From positions 36,677 through 100,676 of the forward strand of contig JAKBMG010000004.1 in assembly GCA_021831685.1 (NCBI GenBank): a stretch of DNA of 64,000 nucleotides. Direction: 5' to 3'. The notes beneath the pieces are model-generated. The model saw only the letters and a program-made list of their open reading frames with translations. It did no database searches and had not been told where the DNA came from. Positions 1 through 7,996 of the stretch are shown here, in pieces; the stretch's first letter is position 1, and each line of letters starts with the position of its first letter. The DNA comes from Bacteroidota bacterium (GTDB lineage Bacteria; Bacteroidota; Ignavibacteria; Ignavibacteriales; Ignavibacteriaceae). Position numbers and translations under genes: made by a program.

Positions 1-2
1 TT

Positions 3-3000
3 AGACAGCGTTATTGGAGACCCTGGTGGCATGGTTCCGCGTTTGCATGGTTCTATAACTCATTCAATATGGGGAAAATTAACTATCATAGTCCAAATGA
101 ATTAATTACTCAACAAGAAGGAACGCTTGATAAAAACGGTCATTTAATTTTCCATTATACAGTTGATTCAACTTTAAGTAATGACTTTACCTATACTATT
201 GAAGCTGAGGTGACTGATAATTCGCGCCAAACCGTCTCAGGCTCTGAGGATATTTTTGTAACAAGAGGCAGTTTCAATATATCTACTTCTCCGGATAAAT
301 ATTTTGTTGAAGCCGGAAGACCGATTGACCTAAATGTTACTGCATCCGATTTTATAAACAAACCTGTAAAGACTGAATTCGAATTAGTTGTAAATTACCC
401 GGAACAAAATATTCATGGTAAAAATTATTTCAGACCTCCGGACGACACGATTCACGGTTCAACGGATTCTACAGGAAAAGGCGTTATCTCTTTTCTTCCG
501 CGACAGCTTTATCAGGGAAGCTATAATTATTTGGTCATTGCTCACGATGAAAAAGGTAGAAAAATTACTGCTGCCGGTTATTTTACCATCGGCGCTTTTC
601 ACGGAAATACATTTGAGGGGAATAGGTACGGAGTTCAGATTGAAACAGATAAAGACTCGTATATCAAAGGAGATACTCTCACAGCTGCCATTTTCCTTTC
701 TCAGCCAAACGCACAGATTCTTGTTAGCTACGAGGCGGCTAATTTTCTTGGCTATAAAATTTATGACGTAAAAGGTACTTCGCTGAATATAAAAGAAAAG
801 CTAACAACTGATTTTGCGCCAAGCTTCAATATTTCCGTTACCTTTATGAAAGATAAACAGCTTTACACAAGCTCGAAGTTGATCGGAGTGCTTGATAAAG
901 ACAAGCTGCTTAACATTTCTTTGAAGCCGTCAAAGAAAATCTTTAAGCCTGGCGAAGAAGCTTCTTATAAAATATTGGTGACGGACCAAAAAGGAAAGCC
1001 GGTTAAGAATGTATATCTTTCTTTTGGTATGATTGACGAGAGTATTTATTCTATCATGAAAGATAACACGCCGGAGATTCAAAACTTTTTTTATGCACCA
1101 AAATATTCTTTCATGCCGGTTTATAGCTCGCTTCAAAATAATAATTACAACGGCTCCAGCCGAAGGCTGCTGCTAACGGATAAAGTTTTATATAATGCAA
1201 AAAAACTTAGCGAAAAAGGAAACGCCGGTCTTTCAGGTAAACTAATTTCCCGCCCCGGTTTTGTAAAATATGATAATATTTTTGTCCTCCTTAGCGGTGA
1301 AAAGTATTTTTACAAAATTAAAGCTGATTCCCTCGGCAATTTTAATTTTAATGATATTGTAGCCAGTAATTATGATTTTTATATCCTTCTTGATAACGCC
1401 GAATTGCTTTACAAAGGAAAAGTTGACGTAACCGGAATGGCTTCTCAAAACTTTGATATGGGGGATTTTCAAAACACAATTCCAACCCCGCCCTCTCCAC
1501 GATTTCTTGGCGGGCAAGATTTTGTTAAAATGAATTCCGGAATTTCTCGGACTATAGCGACACAACAAGGAATAATGTTCAGGGGAATGAGCGAAACACA
1601 ATATATTCAACCGCAGCTAAGATCAAATTTTGTCGATGCGCTTATCTGGAAACCTGATGTAGTTACTAATGAAAACGGTATTGCCGATGTTAATTTCAAA
1701 ATGCCGGATAATTTAACTACCTGGCGAGCTACAGTTAAAGGCATAACTGCAAACACGGAAGCCGGGCAGCAAGAGGATAAAATTATTTCAAGAAAAAATT
1801 TATTGATACGAATAGAAGCTCCGAGATTCTTTAGGCAGGGTGATGAGGTTACCATTTCAACAATCGTTCATAATTATTTAAACGGAATAAAGAAAGTTAA
1901 AATTTCTTTTGCACCCAAAAATATTCAACTTGTTGAATCGAAAATTGATCAGCCGGGATCAAGTAAAAATGAAAAATGGGAGAAAAGAAATTCCTATTCA
2001 ATTCCGGTTCAAAATAATTCCGAAGTAAGAATTGATTGGAAAGTAAAAGTTACTGCACCCTCAGATAGTGCGGTATTGCTTGCAGAAGCATTGACTAATG
2101 AAGAATCAGATGCAGTGGAAATAAAAATCCCGGTACATCCAGCAGGTATAAAAGAAATTAATCCATTAATTGCAGATATTTCCGGCAACAATTCCAGTAA
2201 GGATATTGATTTTATCATTCCTAAGAACTCAGATGTTCGAGCCGCGAAATTTTCTTTCTCGGTTTCACCTTCACTTGCCGGGACAATATTAAAAGCGCTT
2301 GACGATCTCGTCGGCTATCCTTACGGTTGTGTTGAACAAACAATGAGCCGGTTCTTACCATCAATAATTGTCGCAACTACTTTTAAAGAAATAAATGCTC
2401 CTTTAAAAGCGGAAACCTTAAAGGAACTTCCGGTGGACGTTGATGCGGGGTTAAAAAGATTGTATGGCTTTCAGCATCCCGATGGAGGTTGGGGCTGGTG
2501 GACGAATGACCAGACAAATCCATATATGACTGCCTATGTTATTTACGGAATGAGCCTTGCTAAAAACGCCGGATTCTCAATAGATTCAACTTCGTTTAAT
2601 TATGGAATAGAAAACCTGACAAAACAATTAAAAAATTATAATAGCTTAGATCCGACAACAATTGCTTTTATGATTTATGCATACACGACGGCAATGGCTG
2701 GAAATAATTTTGATCATTTAACCTATGTCAAAATTATAGATGAACTAATTCAGAAAGATTTGAACCCATATTCTCTCGCTTTGATTTCTATAGCTTTGAA
2801 TAATATGAACTCCCGAACACTTCTCTATTCCGTTTTAGAAAAATTAAAAAAGTTGGTTCAAGAAGAAAAATCATTTGCTTTCTGGAGCGGTAAGGAATGG
2901 CACTATTCATGGCAAGAAGATAAAGTTCAAACTACAGCGTTTGCAGTAAAAGCTTTGTTGAAAAACAATTTTGATCCTGAGCTTATTTCCAAAGCAGTAA

Positions 3001-3821
3001 GGTGGCTGTTAAACCAGAAGCAGGGATTTTCATGGCAGTCAACACAACAAACCGCCAGTGTTATTTTTGCTTTATCAGATTATCTTAAATCGACTAATGA
3101 ACTTAATCCCAATTTTGACGTTTCTGTTTTTTTGAATGGCAAAAAACTTTTTACTAAGCAATTTACTAAAGAAGATATTTTTAGCGATGAGTCGACAATT
3201 AAAATTGATGGCTCCAAAGAGGATTTGTTGAAAAAAGGTATAAACAAAATTACAATAAAAAAATCAGGCAGCGGTAAATTATATTTTAGCGGAGTAAATG
3301 AGTTCTATTTGCCTGAGAAAAAGATTGCTGATCCAAATAGCAAAATTGATGTAAAGCGCGAATACTTTGTTCTGAGACCGCAGCAAAGTGATAATAAAAT
3401 CATTTATTCAAAAGAAAAACTTAACGGTACGGTAGAGTCTGGCGATTTAATTCTTGTTAAAACTCATGTAGAAATAGACGAAAATAATCTTCAATATTTA
3501 ATTCTTGAAGATATGCTTCCTTCCGGTTTTGAAGCTGTAAAAGATGAAAACAATTTCCAGATTGAAGGTGAAAACAATAACCGCTTTTACGGCGGATTTG
3601 GATTTAGACCAATGAACTGGTTTTATGCTGATAAAGAATATCATGACGACAAAGTCTCCTTCTTTGTAACCAACTCTACAAAATCAATGAATTTTTCGTA
3701 CATAATTCGGGCAGAAATACCCGGAGACTTTAAGGTTTCCCCGGCTCGATGCTATCTAATGTACTATCCGGAAGTTATCGGAAGAAGCGCTTCCACAGAG
3801 ATAAAAGTTCGCGATCGGTAA
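3..3821 (+). CDS. Alpha-2-macroglobulin family protein, 5'-truncated by window edge
   Basis: Large extracytoplasmic alpha-2-macroglobulin-like protein, a family of thioester protease traps. The reading frame is open to the first base, so the Met codon at 69 is probably internal and the gene begins outside the window. Counting from that Met, macroglobulin (MG) beta domains fill the first ~690 residues, and the thioester motif GCVEQ lies at residues 753-757 with both Cys754 and Gln757 present, so a reactive thioester can form. The following alpha/alpha-toroid holds the PDGGWGWW and Trp-rich repeats, and the C-terminal ~180 residues resemble the receptor-binding/MG10 region. Bacterial members are often 1,500-1,900 residues, consistent with several hundred residues missing upstream. 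The gene does not continue into the kor operon downstream (313-bp gap). Confidence 0.88.
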   Translation, partial: RQRYWRPWWHGSAFAWFYNSFNMGKINYHSPNELITQQEGTLDKNGHLIFHYTVDSTLSNDFTYTIEAEVTDNSRQTVSGSEDIFVTRGSFNISTSPDKYFVEAGRPIDLNVTASDFINKPVKTEFELVVNYPEQNIHGKNYFRPPDDTIHGSTDSTGKGVISFLPRQLYQGSYNYLVIAHDEKGRKITAAGYFTIGAFHGNTFEGNRYGVQIETDKDSYIKGDTLTAAIFLSQPNAQILVSYEAANFLGYKIYDVKGTSLNIKEKLTTDFAPSFNISVTFMKDKQLYTSSKLIGVLDKDKLLNISLKPSKKIFKPGEEASYKILVTDQKGKPVKNVYLSFGMIDESIYSIMKDNTPEIQNFFYAPKYSFMPVYSSLQNNNYNGSSRRLLLTDKVLYNAKKLSEKGNAGLSGKLISRPGFVKYDNIFVLLSGEKYFYKIKADSLGNFNFNDIVASNYDFYILLDNAELLYKGKVDVTGMASQNFDMGDFQNTIPTPPSPRFLGGQDFVKMNSGISRTIATQQGIMFRGMSETQYIQPQLRSNFVDALIWKPDVVTNENGIADVNFKMPDNLTTWRATVKGITANTEAGQQEDKIISRKNLLIRIEAPRFFRQGDEVTISTIVHNYLNGIKKVKISFAPKNIQLVESKIDQPGSSKNEKWEKRNSYSIPVQNNSEVRIDWKVKVTAPSDSAVLLAEALTNEESDAVEIKIPVHPAGIKEINPLIADISGNNSSKDIDFIIPKNSDVRAAKFSFSVSPSLAGTILKALDDLVGYPYGCVEQTMSRFLPSIIVATTFKEINAPLKAETLKELPVDVDAGLKRLYGFQHPDGGWGWWTNDQTNPYMTAYVIYGMSLAKNAGFSIDSTSFNYGIENLTKQLKNYNSLDPTTIAFMIYAYTTAMAGNNFDHLTYVKIIDELIQKDLNPYSLALISIALNNMNSRTLLYSVLEKLKKLVQEEKSFAFWSGKEWHYSWQEDKVQTTAFAVKALLKNNFDPELISKAVRWLLNQKQGFSWQSTQQTASVIFALSDYLKSTNELNPNFDVSVFLNGKKLFTKQFTKEDIFSDESTIKIDGSKEDLLKKGINKITIKKSGSGKLYFSGVNEFYLPEKKIADPNSKIDVKREYFVLRPQQSDNKIIYSKEKLNGTVESGDLILVKTHVEIDENNLQYLILEDMLPSGFEAVKDENNFQIEGENNNRFYGGFGFRPMNWFYADKEYHDDKVSFFVTNSTKSMNFSYIIRAEIPGDFKVSPARCYLMYYPEVIGRSASTEIKVRDR

Positions 3822-4134
3822 TGAAGTAACGTTATTAAGTGACTCTTGGAAAACCTGTCTGCCGCCAGGCAGGTTGGAGAAATGGAATTATGCAGTATTT
3901 TCATTACCCCAATACTCCATTTCTCCATTTTTCCGCCACTCCATCTTTATTTCCCACGATTCCTCCTTCTTTCCCTCTTATAAGAAATAATCAGGCACTT
4001 TAGTTATAAGTTCTTAATTATGAAAACCTTCCTTTGAATAATTCTTTGAAAATTTTGAATAAACTGGTTGGCATATATATTGATTTTTAATTGCCATCTG
4101 TTAAAGTCTATTTTTTAACAAAAAAGATTGAAAA
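3822..4134. other. Intergenic region with one short palindrome
   Basis: No coding sequence is visible in these 313 bases. They contain an imperfect palindrome at 3852-3875 (annotated separately) and C/T-rich stretches of the type CTCCATTT repeated several times around 3905-3945. The distal part precedes korD and must hold its promoter, but no convincing hexamer pair was found. Confidence 0.6.
3852..3875. repeat. Short palindrome of the CCTGCCTG/CAGGCAGG type
   Basis: Ten-base arms AACCTGTCTG and CAGGCAGGTT with a four-base loop and one G-T pair. The same arm sequence recurs at 17123-17145 and 32432-32453, so this is a dispersed family. No coding sequence overlaps it. Confidence 0.75.
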
Positions 4135-4371
4135 ATGATTAAGGGAACTGTAATTATCGACCGGGATATTTGTAAAGGATGTGAACTCTGTATAGTCGCA
4201 TGTCCCCAAGAAAGTCTTGGATTATCTAAGCAAATTAACATAAACGGGTACCGCTTTGCTGAACTTGTTCAGGATAATTGTACAGGTTGTGTCAATTGCG
4301 CTCTTGTTTGCCCAGATGTGGCAATAACTGTTTACCGTCAGCCAAAATCGGCAATAAAAAATGCCGGTTAA
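4135..4371 (+). CDS. korD: 2-oxoacid:ferredoxin oxidoreductase delta subunit (ferredoxin-like)
   Basis: A 78-residue 2x[4Fe-4S] ferredoxin. Two complete cluster motifs are visible, CKGCELCIVACP near residues 13-24 and CTGCVNCALVCP near 53-64. It is the first gene of a four-gene set in the order delta, alpha, beta, gamma, the arrangement of 2-oxoglutarate (Kor) or branched-chain 2-oxoacid (Vor) ferredoxin oxidoreductases. The delta subunit passes electrons from the thiamine-diphosphate reaction centre to an external ferredoxin in the cytoplasm. The choice between Kor and Vor cannot be made from sequence alone here. Confidence 0.88.
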   Translation: MIKGTVIIDRDICKGCELCIVACPQESLGLSKQININGYRFAELVQDNCTGCVNCALVCPDVAITVYRQPKSAIKNAG

Positions 4372-4415
4372 ATAGTAATCTATGACCTAAAAACTTTTAA
4401 TGATTGGTTTTACAA

Positions 4416-5531
4416 ATGGAACAAGAAAAAATATCGAAAAACGAAGCCAGCCAAAACGGTAGGGAAGCCCGGCTTATGAAAGGTAATGAGGCATTAGCCG
4501 AAGCCGCAATAAGAGCAGGAATTGATGCGTATTTTGGATACCCAATAACTCCTCAATCTGAAGTGCTGGAATACTTTACAAACGAAATGCCTAAACGCCA
4601 CGGCGTAGTTCTCCAGGCAGAAAGCGAAGTTGCCGCAATCAATATGATTTACGGTGCTGCCGGCGCCGGCGGACGGGTTATGACATCGTCTTCAAGTCCG
4701 GGAGTAAGTCTTATGCAGGAAGGGATTTCTTATATTGCTTCTGCTCAGTTGCCTTGCCTAATTGTTAATGTAAGCCGCGGAGGTCCCGGATTAGGCACAA
4801 TCCAACCTTCTCAAGGTGATTATTTTCAGGCTGTTAAAGGCGGCGGACATGGTGATTATCATTTAGCCGTTCTCGCCCCTTCTTCTGTTCAAGAAATGGC
4901 TGATTTTGTTTTTGACGCTTTTCGCCTTGCAGAAAAATATCGAATTCCCGCTATGATATTAGCCGACGGAGCTTTAGGACAAATGATGGAAAAGGTTATA
5001 CTCCCCGAAGAAGGCTCTCTTCCAAAAATGCAAAAACCCTGGGCTACTACCGGTAAACCCAATTCTCGTGAAAGAAATATTATTACTTCTCTTTTCATTG
5101 AACCTGAAAAAATGGAAATGATAAATCTGGGACTTCAGGAAAAGTATCGCCAGATGCAATCAGAAGTCCGGTTTGAAGAATTTGCTCTTGATGATGCTGA
5201 TATTGCTCTTGTGGCTTTTGGTCTTTCAGCGCGGATCTGTCAAAAAGTTGTTGACCTCGCAAGGGAAAAAGGTATTAAAGCCGGATTGTTAAGACCAATC
5301 ACCCTCTACCCTTTCCCTAAAGATATTTTAAGCAAACTTGCCGAAAAGGTAAATTTTATGCTCGTTGTTGAAATGAATGCCGGACAAATGATTGAAGACG
5401 TAGCATTGGCGGCTAATGGAAAATGTCCTGTCTATTTTAAAGGTAGAATGGGCGGAATGATTCCCTCGCCGGAAGAAGTTCTAAAAGAATTGGAATCTCT
5501 TGTTGAAAAACAAAGCGTAAGTCAAGATTAA
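4416..5531 (+). CDS. korA: 2-oxoacid:ferredoxin oxidoreductase alpha subunit
   Basis: A 371-residue alpha subunit of the pyruvate/2-oxoglutarate ferredoxin oxidoreductase superfamily. The N-terminal pyrimidine-binding domain shows the conserved FGYPITPQSE motif (residues ~36-46) and the middle-to-C-terminal part is the transketolase C-like domain (VAFGLSARI...LLRPITLYPFP). The reading frame extends 12 bases further upstream to a TTG at 4404, but the ATG at 4416 gives the usual family N-terminus. It follows korD by about 45 bases and precedes korB by 12 bases. The enzyme oxidatively decarboxylates a 2-oxoacid to its acyl-CoA, or runs in reverse for CO2 fixation in the reductive TCA cycle. NCBI-style naming would be VorB for close relatives. 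Confidence 0.92.
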   Translation: MEQEKISKNEASQNGREARLMKGNEALAEAAIRAGIDAYFGYPITPQSEVLEYFTNEMPKRHGVVLQAESEVAAINMIYGAAGAGGRVMTSSSSPGVSLMQEGISYIASAQLPCLIVNVSRGGPGLGTIQPSQGDYFQAVKGGGHGDYHLAVLAPSSVQEMADFVFDAFRLAEKYRIPAMILADGALGQMMEKVILPEEGSLPKMQKPWATTGKPNSRERNIITSLFIEPEKMEMINLGLQEKYRQMQSEVRFEEFALDDADIALVAFGLSARICQKVVDLAREKGIKAGLLRPITLYPFPKDILSKLAEKVNFMLVVEMNAGQMIEDVALAANGKCPVYFKGRMGGMIPSPEEVLKELESLVEKQSVSQD

Positions 5532-5543
5532 AAGGAAAAATCT

Positions 5544-6329
5544 ATGGAAATGATAATGGAAACAGAAACAGCAACTACTTTAAATGGTTTTGAACTGGTT
5601 TACAAAAAACCTTCTACATTGACTGATACACCTTTTCATTATTGCCCCGGATGCGGACATAGTGTTGTGCATAGACTTCTGATGGAAGTAATAGAAGAAT
5701 TGGGGATTCAGGAACAAACCGTTGGTGTCGCTCCTGTTGGATGCTCGGTCTTTGCCTATAATTATATGAACATCGATATGCAAGAAGCAGCTCACGGAAG
5801 AGCCAGTGCTGTAGCGACCGGGATCAAAAGAATTTTACCTGATAAGTTTGTGTTTTCTTATCAAGGTGATGGAGACTTAGCTGCCATTGGAACAGCCGAA
5901 ACGGTTCATACAGTGAATCGCGGTGAAAATATTTTAATGATTTTCATTAACAATGCAATTTACGGAATGACCGGTGGGCAAATGGCGCCAACTACTTTGC
6001 TTAAACAAGTTACGTCAACTTCTCCTTACGGAAGAAATAAAGAAGCAATGGGTTATCCGCTAAAAATAACTGAACTTCTCGCTCAACTTCCAGGCGCATA
6101 CTATGTTTCAAGACAAGCCGTTTACAATGTAAATGCTGTAAGAAAATTAAAGAAGGCAATTGAAAAATCTTTTGCCTATCAAAAATTAAATAGAGGAACA
6201 AGTTTTATTGAAGTCGTTTCAAACTGTCCATCCGGTTGGAAGATGACACCGGTTGAAAGCAATGTATGGCTTGAAAAAAATATGTTTCCGCAATATCCTT
6301 TGGGCGATATTAAAACGCCGAAAGATTAA
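5544..6329 (+). CDS. korB: 2-oxoacid:ferredoxin oxidoreductase beta subunit
   Basis: A 261-residue thiamine diphosphate-binding beta subunit. The signature CPGCGHS motif lies near residue 34. The GDGDLAAIG stretch around 110-120 followed by INNAIYGMTGGQ is the classic GDG-(X)n-NN thiamine diphosphate/Mg site. The start at 5544 is preceded by a purine-rich AAAAGGAAAAA ribosome-binding region. It sits between the alpha and gamma genes in the same operon with a 12-base gap upstream. Confidence 0.93.
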   Translation: MEMIMETETATTLNGFELVYKKPSTLTDTPFHYCPGCGHSVVHRLLMEVIEELGIQEQTVGVAPVGCSVFAYNYMNIDMQEAAHGRASAVATGIKRILPDKFVFSYQGDGDLAAIGTAETVHTVNRGENILMIFINNAIYGMTGGQMAPTTLLKQVTSTSPYGRNKEAMGYPLKITELLAQLPGAYYVSRQAVYNVNAVRKLKKAIEKSFAYQKLNRGTSFIEVVSNCPSGWKMTPVESNVWLEKNMFPQYPLGDIKTPKD

Positions 6330-6362
6330 TAATCCTAATAATGTTTTGAAGGAATTCATAAA

Positions 6363-6932
6363 ATGGATAAAGCTCATGAAATAATCTTTGCAGGTTTCGG
6401 CGGTCAGGGAATCCTGTCAATGGGACAAATTATTTCCTACTCCGCTATGATCGAAAATAAGGAAGTAAGCTGGATGCCTTCCTACGGGCCTGAAATGCGT
6501 GGCGGTACTGCAAACTGCGTTGTAATAGTTTCTCCATCTAGAATTAGCTCCCCGATTATCTCAAGATTTGATTCCGCCATTGTTCTCAATCAGCCTTCTC
6601 TTGAAAAATTTGAACATGAAGTTAAACCTGGCGGACTTTTGATTTATGAAGAATCTACCATTATTAATCCGCCCAAAAGAAATGATTTGGAAATTTTATG
6701 TGTTCCTGCTAATGAAGAAGCGCAGAAACTCGGCAAGAAGCAGGTTGCAAATATGATTTTAGTCGGAGCTTTTCTTGCAAGGCGTCCTATAGTAAAAATT
6801 GAGACCATAATAAAAGCTTTGAAAAAAGTTTTACCTGAACGTCATCATCATTTAATTCCCCTTAATGAACAAGCTTTGATGATCGGACAAAAAATAGCAA
6901 ACCAAATGGAAAAGGAAATTATTCAACTTTAA
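6363..6932 (+). CDS. korC: 2-oxoacid:ferredoxin oxidoreductase gamma subunit
   Basis: A 189-residue gamma subunit (Rossmann-like 2-oxoacid ferredoxin oxidoreductase catalytic gamma domain). It opens with the family motif FAGFGGQGILSMG (residues ~8-20) and contains YGPEMRGGTANC near 43-54, the region contacting CoA in relatives. AAGGAATT lies upstream of the ATG. It ends the kor gene set; the next gene follows after 35 bases on the same strand. Confidence 0.92.
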   Translation: MDKAHEIIFAGFGGQGILSMGQIISYSAMIENKEVSWMPSYGPEMRGGTANCVVIVSPSRISSPIISRFDSAIVLNQPSLEKFEHEVKPGGLLIYEESTIINPPKRNDLEILCVPANEEAQKLGKKQVANMILVGAFLARRPIVKIETIIKALKKVLPERHHHLIPLNEQALMIGQKIANQMEKEIIQL

Positions 6933-6967
6933 TATGATGTCATTCATCATAGAAAAGAGAAAGAAAG

Positions 6968-7237
6968 ATGAAAATAGAAGATGTAAGATGTGTTCATGCC
7001 TGCAAAAACACCTGTGCAATGTTGAATGAATCGCTGCGTAAGGAAGCTGCAATTGTTCGTTTTTATGAAAGCATCCTGGAAGATTGTAATTTGCCTGAAG
7101 TTAGAAGCTTTGTAGAAACCACTATTGAAGAAAGAAGAAAGAGTATATTAAAAATCATTCAAAAGCTGAATGAGATACATGCACGCTCCCAGGTTGTAGA
7201 TGGAATGATTTCAAGCTTTAATAATATTGACGGATAG
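6968..7237 (+). CDS. Small helical protein with N-terminal cysteine cluster, kor-linked
   Basis: An 89-residue protein that I do not recognise as a named family. Residues 7-16 contain three Cys and one His (CVHACKNTC). The remainder is predicted helical and rich in Glu/Arg/Lys (FYESILEDC, SFVETTIEERRK), reminiscent of one helical hairpin of ferritin-like/rubrerythrin proteins. It lies 35 bases behind korC with GAGAAAGAAAG as a plausible ribosome-binding site, and a hairpin overlapping its stop codon ends the operon, so it is probably co-transcribed with the oxidoreductase. A role in metal or redox chemistry is only inference. Confidence 0.7.
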   Translation: MKIEDVRCVHACKNTCAMLNESLRKEAAIVRFYESILEDCNLPEVRSFVETTIEERRKSILKIIQKLNEIHARSQVVDGMISSFNNIDG

Positions 7238-7260
7238 GGGAAGCGTCAATATTATTATAG
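7221..7260 (+). terminator. Hairpin terminator at the end of the kor operon
   Basis: A perfect 12-base stem (7221-7232 with 7244-7255, arm ATAATATTGACG) closes an 11-base loop that contains the stop codon of the upstream gene, followed by an AT-rich tail. It separates the kor operon from the tRNA promoter immediately downstream. Confidence 0.65.
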
Positions 7261-7261
7261 T

Positions 7262-7290
7262 TTGACTAACGGTAAATGAATGAGTATATT
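7262..7290 (+). promoter_or_regulatory. Sigma-70-type promoter of the initiator tRNA
   Basis: TTGACT at 7262-7267 and TATATT at 7285-7290, separated by exactly 17 bases. The tRNA begins 20 bases beyond the -10 element. Exactly the same hexamer pair and spacing occurs before prs at 33613-33641. Confidence 0.75.
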
Positions 7291-7309
7291 TACATACTAA
7301 ATTTAACAT

Positions 7310-7382
<73 letters not shown>

Positions 7383-7387
7383 CTAAG

Positions 7388-7423
7388 AAAGCCTGATTAA
7401 AATATCAGGCTTTTTGTTTTTTA
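7388..7423 (+). terminator. Intrinsic terminator of tRNA-fMet
   Basis: Ten-base stem AAAGCCTGAT/ATCAGGCTTT (7388-7397 and 7404-7413) with a six-base loop and a T-rich tail. The same hairpin is repeated at 7519-7544 and 7927-7952 behind each tRNA fragment. Confidence 0.88.
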
Positions 7424-7469
7424 TAAAGTCAGGACATTTTAGTTATACTACAAGTATAGTAGAATTATA

Positions 7470-7553
7470 CGAGGGTTGTAGGTTCAATTCGCCGCGGCGA
7501 ACTGCCCCCGCTACTAAGAAAGCCTGATAAAAAAATCAGGCTTTTTGTTTTTA
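7470..7553 (+). repeat. Defective copy 1 of the tRNA-fMet 3' end plus terminator
   Basis: Starting with CGAGGGTTGTAGGTTCAA the sequence matches the native tRNA from the 3' side of its anticodon stem onward, including the acceptor strand CTGCCCCCGCTAC and the following terminator. The three T-loop bases GTC are replaced by a 14-base palindrome, TTCGCCGCGGCGAA (7488-7501). There is no 5' half, so it cannot be a working tRNA. It is a non-tandem duplication located 120 bases after the original. Confidence 0.88.
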
Positions 7554-7616
7554 TAAGACTAAGATTTTAAGCTATTCTAAAAACAGACTAGACTGATAAT
7601 AATTAAAAATGGTTTT

Positions 7617-7874
7617 ATGACCATAACAAGAAAAACATATTATGCATATGTAATCCGAAGTCAAGAGGGCTATCACTATACAGGAATGACTGAAGATTTA
7701 GAAAAGAGGTTATTAGAACATAATGAAAAAAGACTTTCTTTCTGGACTAAAAGAGGAAACAATTGGAAATTAATATATAAGGAAGAATTTGTAAATAAAT
7801 CTGATGCATTAAAAAAAGAAAAGTGGTTAAAAAGTGGAGTGGGACGAGAGTATATAGAAAACCTAGTAAAATAA
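7617..7874 (+). CDS. Small stand-alone GIY-YIG nuclease domain protein
   Basis: An 85-residue protein consisting of a single GIY-YIG domain. The two signature strands are YAYV (residues 9-12) and YTG (21-23), followed by the catalytic-type Arg31 and the metal-binding-type Glu68 (KKEKWLKSG), matching the UPF0213/COG2827 type rather than UvrC. The gene lies between two defective tRNA-fMet 3' fragments. Its last codons run into the second fragment, whose ATAACCC supplies the TAA stop. In this position a role as a DNA endonuclease acting at the tRNA locus (a homing-like element) is plausible but inferred; a cellular repair role is the alternative. Confidence 0.85.
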   Translation: MTITRKTYYAYVIRSQEGYHYTGMTEDLEKRLLEHNEKRLSFWTKRGNNWKLIYKEEFVNKSDALKKEKWLKSGVGREYIENLVK

Positions 7875-7961
7875 CCCGAAGGTTGTAGGTTCAATCTGCC
7901 GCGGCAGACTGCCCCCGCTACAAAAAAAAGCCTGATAGAAAAATCAGGCTTTTTGTTTTTT
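7871..7961 (+). repeat. Defective copy 2 of the tRNA-fMet 3' half plus terminator
   Basis: Identity with the native tRNA begins inside the anticodon (ATAACCCGAAGG...) and continues to TTCAA. There the bases GTC are replaced by the palindrome TCTGCCGCGGCAGA (7895-7908), followed by the normal acceptor strand and terminator hairpin (7927-7952). The first bases provide the stop codon of the GIY-YIG gene. With A-runs and T-runs on both sides of the hairpin it can also terminate the convergent CHRD gene. Confidence 0.88.
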
Positions 7962-7996
7962 ATTAGATCACGACCCCTCTATTTAGCAAACTATGC

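Noticed and set aside
7617..7874. UvrC excinuclease fragment.
   Set aside because: The frame is a complete stand-alone GIY-YIG domain; no UvrB-binding, RNase H-like or HhH region, and no decayed remainder of UvrC flanks it.
7470..7961. Second and third tRNA-fMet genes.
   Set aside because: Both copies lack the 5' half and have a palindrome in the T-loop, so no cloverleaf can form.
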